Source of the DNA: Silicimonas sp963779765
GTDB taxonomy: Bacteria; Pseudomonadota; Alphaproteobacteria; Rhodobacterales; Rhodobacteraceae
Direction of reading: 5' to 3'
Length of the DNA: 64,000 bases
NCBI GenBank assembly: GCA_963779765.1
Contig: CAVZZP010000002.1
Span: 1,364,001-1,428,000, forward strand
The notes under the pieces are model-generated. The model saw only the letters and a list, made by a program, of their open reading frames with translations. It did not search any database and was not told the origin of the DNA. A program made the translations under genes and the position numbers. Numbering within the stretch: position 1 is the stretch's first letter; each line of letters begins with the position of its first letter. Positions 1-6,562 of this stretch are shown piece by piece.

Positions 1-1284
1 CACCGCTTCGTAGACCCGGCAGAAGTGTTCGCCCAGAACCTCGCGCAGGGGCTGCGCGGCGGCGAACTCCTCGAGCGCGGCATAGACGCCGCGCGGCAGC
101 TCTTCCTCGGCGTGGTAGGCGTCGCCGATGTATTCGGGCTTGGGCTCGATTTCCTTGAGCATCCCGATGTAGCCGCAGGCGAGCGAGGCCGCGATGCCGA
201 GGTAGGGGTTGCAGTCCATGCCGGGAAGGCGGTTCTCGATCCGCCGCGCTTCGGGCGACGCCACAGGCACGCGGATCGCGGTGGTGCGGTTGTCGCGGCC
301 CCATTCCAGGTTGATCGGCGCGGCGTTGTCCTTGACGAAGCGGCGGAACGAATTGACGTAGGGCGCGAAGACGCATGTGGCGGGCGAGAGATAGGTCTGC
401 AGCCCGCCGATGAAATAGCGGAACAGGTCGGTCTCTCCGCCATCTTCGGCCACGAAGAGGTTCTTGCCGGTCGAGGTCGAAAGCACCGAGTGGTGGATGT
501 GCATGGCCGAGCCGGGCTCGCCTTCGATGGGCTTTGCCATGAAGGTGGCGAAGCAGTTGTGACGCAGCGCGGCCTCGCGGATCAGGCGCTTGAAGTAGAA
601 GATCTCGTCGGCAAGCTTGACCGGGTTGCCGTGACGCAAGTTGATCTCGAGCTGTCCCGCGCCGCCTTCCTGGGTGATGCCGTCGATCTCGAGCCCCTGC
701 TCTTCGGCGAAGTCGTAGATGTCGTCGATGACGGGGCCGAACTCGTCGACGGCGCTGATCGAATAGGCCTGGCGCGCGGCGGCGGGACGGCCCGACCGGC
801 CGACCATCGCCTCGATGCTCTTCGCCGGGTCGATGTTGCGGGCGACGAGGTAGAATTCCATCTCGGGCGCGACGACGGGCTTCCAGCCCTTATCCTCGTA
901 AAGCTTCATCACGCGGCGCAGGACGTTGCGGGGGGCATAGGGCACGGCCTCGCCCGACTTGTCGTAGGCGTCGTGGATGACCTGGAGTGTCGTGTCCGCC
1001 GTCCAGGGCGCGGCGCTGGCGGTCGAATAGTCGGGCCGCAGCACCATGTCGGGTTCGGTGAACTCCTCCTGCGCGGCCTCGTCGGCCCACTCGCCGGTGA
1101 TCGTCTGGTAGAAGATCGAGTTGGGCAGGTAGAAGTGGGTCTGGTGGGCGAATTTCGAGGCGGGCATCGCCTTGCCGCGCGCGACGCCCGAGAGGTCGGC
1201 GATGAGGCATTCGACCTCGTCGACGCGGCGGCCGTCGAGGTGGGCCAGGGCGGATTCCGGAACCTGTGTCAGCCAGTCAGCCAC
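1..1284 (-). CDS. Glutamine synthetase family protein (PuuA-like), 3' end outside window
   Basis: This is an ATP-dependent glutamate-amine ligase of the glutamine synthetase fold, cytoplasmic. 428 codons are visible and the C-terminus lies before base 1. The frame starts with a GTG at 1284 that overlaps the stop of the amidotransferase upstream by 8 bases, which indicates translational coupling. Visible family marks are the EMEFYL metal-binding strand near residue 141, GQLEINL and MHIHHS in the core, and NRTTAIRVP in the ATP/glutamate site. The stand-alone protein next to a class I amidotransferase resembles polyamine or amine gamma-glutamylation modules more than the main GlnA. Substrate is inferred: gamma-glutamylputrescine synthetase is possible, another gamma-glutamylamide ligase equally so. 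Confidence 0.85.
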   Translation of the reverse strand, partial: MADWLTQVPESALAHLDGRRVDEVECLIADLSGVARGKAMPASKFAHQTHFYLPNSIFYQTITGEWADEAAQEEFTEPDMVLRPDYSTASAAPWTADTTLQVIHDAYDKSGEAVPYAPRNVLRRVMKLYEDKGWKPVVAPEMEFYLVARNIDPAKSIEAMVGRSGRPAAARQAYSISAVDEFGPVIDDIYDFAEEQGLEIDGITQEGGAGQLEINLRHGNPVKLADEIFYFKRLIREAALRHNCFATFMAKPIEGEPGSAMHIHHSVLSTSTGKNLFVAEDGGETDLFRYFIGGLQTYLSPATCVFAPYVNSFRRFVKDNAAPINLEWGRDNRTTAIRVPVASPEARRIENRLPGMDCNPYLGIAASLACGYIGMLKEIEPKPEYIGDAYHAEEELPRGVYAALEEFAAAQPLREVLGEHFCRVYEAV

Positions 1285-1961
1285 GGCTGTTCTCCTTGAA
1301 GAAGTCGGCGATGCGGTCGGCAGCAGCGGCGTTCGCGACGGGGATGTCGATGCGGGCCAACGCGGTGTCGATGAGGTCGGGATCGACCACGCCGGGCGCG
1401 CGGGCCTTCAAGAGCAGGTCGACGGCGGCCCGGTCAAATTCAGGGTGGGGCTGGATCGTGAGCGCACGGCCGTCATAGAGGAAGGCCGCGTGCTTGCAGG
1501 CGTCGCTGGTGGCGATGGTGGTGGCGCCCTGCGGCGCCTCGACGACCTGATCCTGATGCCAGGCGTTGAGCGGCACCGTCTCGCCGTCGAAGTCGTAGTC
1601 TTTCGCGCCGATCGACCAGCCGCCCTCGAACTTCTCGACGCGCCCGCCCATGGCCTGCGCGATGATCTGGTGGCCGAAGCAGATGCCGACCATGGGCACC
1701 TTTTCGGCGAAGGCGTCGCGGATGAAGTCCTCGAGCGGCGCGATGAAGGGCAGAGTCCTCGTAGGCGCCGTGTCGCGAGCCGGTGACGAGCCAGCCTTCG
1801 GCGTCATGGACGCTGTCGGGGAACTCCATGTCGACGACGCTCCAGGTGCGGAAGGTCAGGCCCCGATTGGCAAGAAGCGAGGAGTAGAGGTCGGTGTAAG
1901 TGCGTTCGGGATAGCCGTCGACCGTCGGGAAATGGCCGCACTGCAGGATGCCGATGAGCAT
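1277..1961 (-). CDS. Type 1 glutamine amidotransferase (frameshifted in this sequence)
   Basis: A class I (triad) glutamine amidotransferase of about 228 residues. The N-terminal part starts at ATG 1961 (MLIGILQCGHF). The C-terminal part carries the nucleophile motif GICFGHQ and the catalytic His in the QPHPEF segment. The two halves lie in different frames. Removing one base near 1755 restores a continuous protein (GAYED followed by LPFIAPLEDF), and the span is 3n+1 bases long. It is coupled by 8 overlapping bases to the glutamine synthetase-like gene downstream, so it probably hydrolyses a gamma-glutamyl product or supplies ammonia in the same pathway (inference). The break looks like a sequence error because both halves are well conserved. 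Confidence 0.8.
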
Positions 1962-2035
1962 GAACCACCATGAAAACAGGTCGCCCCGAACCTAGGCGCG
2001 GGCTTCGTGGCGGACAAGAGGTTTTGATCAAATCG

Positions 2036-2218
2036 TCAGGCGGCGGACTGGCGCGGGCCGAGGAGGTACCAGGCGACGAAGCCGATTCCGGGAAGGAGAA
2101 GGACGACGCACCAGATGGCGCGGGTCGTCAGCGGCGCGCGGGAGCGCAAGACCGAGATCAGCGCCCACATGTTGAGCGTGAGTGCCAGAAGCACCCAGAG
2201 ACCCAGGTACTGGATCAT
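2036..2218 (-). CDS. Small PLDc_N-type membrane protein
   Basis: A 60-residue protein with two hydrophobic segments (about residues 3-22 and 34-53) separated by a short polar loop with Arg residues. It ends in the pattern PGIGFVAWYLLGPR, which is typical of the phospholipase D nuclease N-terminal (PLDc_N) membrane domain found alone in many bacteria. No catalytic domain is attached, so no enzyme activity is expected. It follows the 41-aa peptide gene by 4 bases on the same strand and may be co-transcribed with it. The role of such solo domains is unknown. Confidence 0.75.
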   Translation of the reverse strand: MIQYLGLWVLLALTLNMWALISVLRSRAPLTTRAIWCVVLLLPGIGFVAWYLLGPRQSAA

Positions 2219-2222
2219 GCGT

Positions 2223-2348
2223 TCAGTCGAGCCGGACGGAGGGGCTGGACTGAACCTCCTGCGACGAGAAGTCGGCCTCGTCGAGCCCGAAGTTCGCGGC
2301 GACGGCGATGACGAAGATCATCGCGAAGGCGGCGAGCATGGCTTTCAT
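2223..2348 (-). CDS. 41-aa membrane/secreted peptide, unknown
   Basis: This short frame starts at ATG 2348 and ends at a TGA at 2223-2225. It encodes 41 residues: a hydrophobic N-terminal helix (MKAMLAAFAMIFVIAVAA) followed by a polar acidic tail rich in Ser, Glu and Asp. It lies 13 bases after the WD40-cytochrome c gene and 4 bases before the PLDc_N gene, all on the minus strand. A weak purine-rich stretch precedes the start. It could be a single-pass membrane peptide or a secreted peptide. I do not recognise a family. The tight spacing is the main reason to believe it is a gene. Confidence 0.55.
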   Translation of the reverse strand: MKAMLAAFAMIFVIAVAANFGLDEADFSSQEVQSSPSVRLD

Positions 2349-2361
2349 GGGGTCGTCCCTT

Positions 2362-3650
2362 TCATGTGTTGTCCTTGAGGAACTCGATCAGGTCGCGGCG
2401 ATCCTCAGGCCTCGTGATCCTCTGCATAGGCATTTTCGAGCCGGGGATGAAGTGGTCGGGGCCAAGATCGAAAAGCTTGTCGACCGTGTCTTCGGTCCAG
2501 GCGAACCCGAGGCCGCGGACGGTCTCGGAATAGCTGTAGTCCGTCAGGCTGCCCGCCTTGCGGCCGAAGAGGCCGGCCAGCGTCGGACCGGCGCGGCGGG
2601 TGTCGTCGTCGGCGAGGCTGTGGCAGATCGAGCACTTGCGCTGGAACTGGCGCTCGCCGTTCGACATTTCGTCGGGATCGTTCAGGAAAGCGCGTGTCTC
2701 GGTCGACATGATCGGCGCGTCGAGCGCGTTGTGGGCGGGAAAGACGTAGGCCGTGTCGTCGATGCCGCCCGCGATCAGGCTTTTGCCGTCGGCGGTGTAG
2801 GACAGCGCCCAGACAGGGCCGTTGGCGGCGGCGCGGTAGTCGCCGGTTATGTCCCAGGAGGTGGTGTCGACGGTCATCACGAAGCCCTGCCCGTCGCCGA
2901 CGGACAGTTCCGAGCCATCGGGCGACAGCGCCATCGTCAGGATCGGGCGGCGGTCGAGGGTCAGGTCGGCCAGGTCGTCGCCCGGTCGCCGCGTCGATCA
3001 CGCGGGTGCCGCCGTCGACCGCACCGTAGGCAAGCCAGCCGTCGCCCAGGGCCAGGGTGTTGACGCCGAAGCCGTGCCGCACGACGAGGCGCGTCTCGGC
3101 GCCGGTAGCGATGTCCCAGAGGCGCACCGTGCCGTCGGCGGAGGCGGACCAGAGCGAGGCGCCGTCGTCTGAAAAGACGACGTCGTTCACGGCGCCGTCG
3201 TGTCCTGTCAGCCAGCCGCTTTGCTCGCCGCTGGCGATGTCCCAGAGGCCGATCGCACCATCCCAGCCGGCCGAGGCGAGGCGGGTGCCATCGGGTGATA
3301 CGGCCAGCGCAGCGACCTGGCCCTCGTGGCCTTCGAGACGGGTGCGGACCGTGCCCGTGGCGGTGTCCCACAGGAGGATCGCGAAATCGTCACCTCCCGA
3401 CGCCGCGAGACCGCCGGGCAGGAAGATCGCTGTCTTGACGGCGGCGGCATGGCCTTCCAGCCAGCGCACCTCGTCGCTGGCGAGCGTCCACAGCCCGACG
3501 GAGTTGTCGAAGCTGGCCGTCAGCGCCATAGCCCCGTCGCCGGACACGTCCGCCGACATGACGGGGCCGCCGTGCCCGTCGAGGATGCGGAAGTCGGCGG
3601 CGCCGGACGGGCGCCGCGACAAGCGCCAGGACAAACGCGAGGGCGCGCAT
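2362..3650 (-). CDS. Exported WD40 beta-propeller fused to cytochrome c (two frameshifts)
   Basis: The protein has about 429 residues once two single extra bases are removed (runs of C at 3609-3611 and 2981-2983, plus-strand numbering). It begins at ATG 3650 with a Sec signal (MRALAFVLALVAAP). The next ~290 residues hold at least six WD40-type repeats ending in LW or LWD motifs (for example GLWDIASG, RLWDIATG). The C-terminal ~110 residues form a class I cytochrome c with a CSICH haem motif and a distal Met candidate in GSKMPM. The start is 1 base after the stop of fdhC, so it is in the formate dehydrogenase operon. It is a plausible periplasmic electron acceptor or docking partner for the enzyme (inference). 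Confidence 0.8.
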
Positions 3651-3651
3651 G

Positions 3652-4854
3652 TCACTCGGCGGGTGTCGCCGATGGCGGCGCCGCGTTCTGCTTGGCCTGC
3701 TCCTCGTCGACCCAGAGGCTGTGGTGCTCCTTGGCCCAGTTGAGATCGACTTCGCCGGACCCCATGGCATCGTAGGCGCCTTCCATTCCCAAGGTGCCGA
3801 TGTAGATGTGCGCGAAGACGATCCCCATCAGCACGAAGCCGATGATGGAGTGCCAAAGCTGGGCATACTGCATCTCTGCGTGGGGCGTCAGCACCTCCGG
3901 CAGAGGCTCGCGTCCGACGAGTTCGGGCAGGCCGAGTCCGTTGATGTGGTGGAACGTCGACGCGAACATCGGCATGTCGAAGGGGAACAGAAGCGACAAG
4001 CCCGAGACCGAGATCGATGCGCCGAGGATGATGACGGACCAGAAGATCAGCTTCTGACCCGCGTTGAACTTCTTCGCGGGAGGATGGCCTTTGGTGAAGA
4101 TGCCACCGCCCTTGGCGAACCACGTCAGGTCAGTGCGGTCGGGCAGGTTGTGCCAGACCCAGAGGACGAAGACGAAGATGAGGGCCAGCATGAAGGCCCA
4201 GCTTACGTTATTGTGGACCCACTTCGAGCCGATCGCGAGCGTCGCATAGCCCTCTTTGCCCATCCAGGGGATCATGCCGACCCGGCCGAAGAGGCTGATG
4301 AGGCCGGTCACGCCGAGAAGGATGAACGACCCGGCGAGAAGCCAGTGCGAGAACCTCTCGAAGGCGCGGAAGCGGGTGATCTTGACGCCGGACTTGCCGT
4401 GGTCGATGCGGATACGGCCGCGGATCAGGTAGAACAGCGCGAGGAGGGCGAGGACGCCGAGGAGGAAGTAACCGCCCCAGGTCCGCAGGGGACCCTCGCG
4501 GAACTGGAGCCACCACATGCCTTCGTCCTGCACGAGAAGCGTCGCGCCCGGAGAGCGGACCTGGCTGGAGACATTGGCCGTGCCGTAGCGCAGGGCGCGC
4601 CACAATTCGGGGTCCGACTGTCCGCCGAGCGTCCCAAGCGGCGCGGAGGGCGGCGCCGCGGATTCGGGGTCTCCCGTCGCCTCGGCCCGGAAGGTCGGGT
4701 CGACTTCGAGACCCTGCTGGCGGCGCAGGATATCGTCGAGCGTCTGCGCCCCGCCGGTTTCGGCGCGCGGCGCGTCAGACGGGACCTCCTGCGCGAAGGC
4801 GGCCTGCATGGGCGCCACGGCAAGCGCAAGCGCGATCAGGATTGCACGGATCAT
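3652..4854 (-). CDS. fdhC: Formate dehydrogenase gamma subunit (cytochrome b)
   Basis: A 400-residue membrane subunit that would carry electrons from the periplasmic FdhAB into the quinone pool. An N-terminal signal peptide (residues 1-21, cleavage near AFA-Q) is followed by a ~90-residue periplasmic region. The cytochrome b561-type membrane domain comes next, with helices near residues 125-143, 169-190, 215-236, 268-288 and 332-352. Candidate haem-ligand His residues lie in FERFSHW, the KWVHNN region and the LWHSIIG helix. A good ribosome site (GGGGAG, 7 bases upstream) supports the start. It lies 16 bases after the TPR gene and 1 base before the WD40-cytochrome gene. It is longer at the N-terminus than E. 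coli FdoI, as in the FDH3-type enzymes. Confidence 0.9.
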   Translation of the reverse strand: MIRAILIALALAVAPMQAAFAQEVPSDAPRAETGGAQTLDDILRRQQGLEVDPTFRAEATGDPESAAPPSAPLGTLGGQSDPELWRALRYGTANVSSQVRSPGATLLVQDEGMWWLQFREGPLRTWGGYFLLGVLALLALFYLIRGRIRIDHGKSGVKITRFRAFERFSHWLLAGSFILLGVTGLISLFGRVGMIPWMGKEGYATLAIGSKWVHNNVSWAFMLALIFVFVLWVWHNLPDRTDLTWFAKGGGIFTKGHPPAKKFNAGQKLIFWSVIILGASISVSGLSLLFPFDMPMFASTFHHINGLGLPELVGREPLPEVLTPHAEMQYAQLWHSIIGFVLMGIVFAHIYIGTLGMEGAYDAMGSGEVDLNWAKEHHSLWVDEEQAKQNAAPPSATPAE

Positions 4855-4870
4855 CGGTTTCTCCCCAGCC

Positions 4871-5881
4871 TCATCTCAGTCTCATGTCGTCCTGCAGACG
4901 CCATGCAAGTTTGTGTTGTTCCAGCGCGGCCTTGTAGTCGCCGGCGGTTTCGAAGCAGTCGGCCATGTCTAGCGCGATCCCCTTTCGCAGGATCGCGTAG
5001 TTCTCGCGCTTGGCGATGCGCGCGGCCTCGCGCAGAAGGGTCTGCGCCTCGTCCGTGTTCTTTTCCGAGCGAGCCACGCTCGCCAGTCCGGTGTGGACGA
5101 TACAGTCGATGAAGAGGTCGCCCGCAGCCTGGCCCAACTTTCGGGCTTGTGCGAAGGACAGCCGCGCCTCGAAAGGGTGCCCTTCGGCCGTTTGAGTGGA
5201 CGCCTGCACTGCATGGGCATAGGACAGCATCACGCCATTTCCGTCCCGCGACGCCAGATCGACGGAGCGCGAAGCGTGATCCGCGGCCTTCACCGTGTCG
5301 CCATCCGACAGAAGCCATCGCGCCGTGCAATATTCGACGAGGGGCATGTGTTCTTCGGGCGCCAGTTCGCGTGCGCGGCTGAGCGTGATGCCCGCCCGCG
5401 CGCGTTCGCCGCCCAGCCGCTGCACGGTGGCGCGGGCCAGCAGAAGGCTGGTCTGCGCGGGTGCCGCCTCGCCATCGGTCATGTCCTTGAGAAGCCACAG
5501 GCCGCGGTCGACTGCACAGGTCGCCAGGTCGAGCCGGCCACGGGTATAATGCACGACCGCCAGAAGGGCATAGATGCCTGCGCGCGCGTCCCGGTGCTGG
5601 CTTTCGGGCAGGTATCCCTCGGCCTTCAGGCAGTGCTGCATGGCTGTGTCCATGCGGCCGGTCCAGAGCGCGTGCCAGGCCAGCGTGCGAAGGGCCAGGC
5701 CTTGCTCGGCGCGGCTGCGCTTGCCGCTTCCGGCCTTCGCCTTGAGCTGCGCCTCGGTCGCGTATTCGAGGCTCGAGCCGCGTTCCACCCACCGCCGCGC
5801 CCAGGCGATGCGGTTCAGCAAAGCGGGATCGCCGCTCGGCAGTTCGGATTGGACCTTCTTGCGTATGGCTGGCATCGACAT
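4871..5881 (-). CDS. TPR-like helical repeat protein inside the fdh cluster, unknown function
   Basis: A 336-residue soluble protein with no signal peptide or membrane segment. Most of it is alpha-helical repeat: segments such as GIYALLAVVHYTRGRLDLA, LLLARATVQRLGGERARA and FETAGDYKAALEQHK have the spacing of degenerate tetratricopeptide repeats. No DNA-binding or catalytic domain is recognisable. It sits between fdhB and fdhC, immediately after a strong terminator, and its own start (ATG 5881, or the second ATG two codons later) has no clear ribosome site. It could be a scaffold, an assembly factor or a regulator of the downstream fdhC operon. No specific function can be assigned from sequence. 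Confidence 0.7.
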   Translation of the reverse strand: MSMPAIRKKVQSELPSGDPALLNRIAWARRWVERGSSLEYATEAQLKAKAGSGKRSRAEQGLALRTLAWHALWTGRMDTAMQHCLKAEGYLPESQHRDARAGIYALLAVVHYTRGRLDLATCAVDRGLWLLKDMTDGEAAPAQTSLLLARATVQRLGGERARAGITLSRARELAPEEHMPLVEYCTARWLLSDGDTVKAADHASRSVDLASRDGNGVMLSYAHAVQASTQTAEGHPFEARLSFAQARKLGQAAGDLFIDCIVHTGLASVARSEKNTDEAQTLLREAARIAKRENYAILRKGIALDMADCFETAGDYKAALEQHKLAWRLQDDMRLR

Positions 5882-5889
5882 CTGCGACC

Positions 5890-5927
5890 GAAATAAAAAT
5901 GACGCCCCGAGGGCTTCGGGACGTCAT
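5890..5927 (-). terminator. Rho-independent terminator after fdhB
   Basis: On the minus strand a 12-bp stem (arms at 5927-5916 and 5910-5899, one G-U pair) with a 5-base loop is followed directly by TTTTTATTT. It starts 27 bases after the fdhB stop. It would end transcription of the fdhA-fdhB unit ahead of the TPR-fdhC-cytochrome genes, so the cluster is probably two transcripts, or one with partial read-through. Confidence 0.85.
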
Positions 5928-5953
5928 GGGATCATAACAGAAGGTCGGCGGTC

Positions 5954-6547
5954 TCAGCCACCTTTCTGATCGTAAGCCGTTCCCCAGCCCCATGCGCCCG
6001 AACCGAAGCCGCGTGCGACGACCCTTTCGCGGTAGATGTCCGAGACATCGTCGCCGTCACCGGCGAGCAGCGCCTTGGTCGAACACATCTCGGCGCAGAT
6101 CGGCAGCTTGCCTTCTGCCAGGCGGTTGCGGCCGTATTTCGAGAACTCGGCCTGGCTCATGTCTTCCTCGGGTCCGCCCGAGCAGAAGGTGCACTTGTCC
6201 ATCTTGCCGCGCGAGCCGAAGTTGCCAGCCTGTGGATACTGCGGCGCGCCGAAGGGGCAGGCGTAGAAGCAGTAGCCGCAGCCGATGCAGAGATCCTTGG
6301 AGTGCAGGACCACGCCATCGGCGGTCTGGTAGAAGCAGTCCACCGGACAGACCGCCATGCAGGGCGCGTCGGAACAGTGCATGCAGGCGACCGAGATCGA
6401 GCGTTCGCCCGGATCGCCGTCGTTGATCGTCACGACCCTGCGGCGGTTGATGCCCCAGGGGATCTCGTGCTCGTTCTTGCAGGCGGTGACGCAGGCGTTG
6501 CATTCGATGCAGCGTTCGGCGTCGACGAGGAATTTAACTCGTGCCAT
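5954..6547 (-). CDS. fdhB: Formate dehydrogenase beta subunit, 4 x [4Fe-4S] (FDH3 type)
   Basis: A 197-residue ferredoxin-like electron-transfer subunit that passes electrons from FdhA to FdhC. The first cluster motif is C13-x2-C16-x2-C19-x3-C23. Further Cys sets occur at CMHCSDAPCMAVCP, CIGCGYCFYACP and CTFC...CAEMC, the arrangement seen in HybA/FdhB-type subunits. It has no signal peptide and no C-terminal membrane anchor, so it is probably exported piggy-back with the Tat-dependent FdhA (family knowledge). The start is 15 bases after the fdhA stop, with a GGAGGAG ribosome site in between. A terminator follows. Confidence 0.92.
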   Translation of the reverse strand: MARVKFLVDAERCIECNACVTACKNEHEIPWGINRRRVVTINDGDPGERSISVACMHCSDAPCMAVCPVDCFYQTADGVVLHSKDLCIGCGYCFYACPFGAPQYPQAGNFGSRGKMDKCTFCSGGPEEDMSQAEFSKYGRNRLAEGKLPICAEMCSTKALLAGDGDDVSDIYRERVVARGFGSGAWGWGTAYDQKGG

Positions 6548-6562
6548 TTTTCTTTCTCCTCC

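Noticed and set aside
25..1299. Long plus-strand open frame antisense to the glutamine synthetase-like gene
   Set aside because: High-G+C genomes give long antisense frames. The minus frame has clear family motifs; the plus frame has none.
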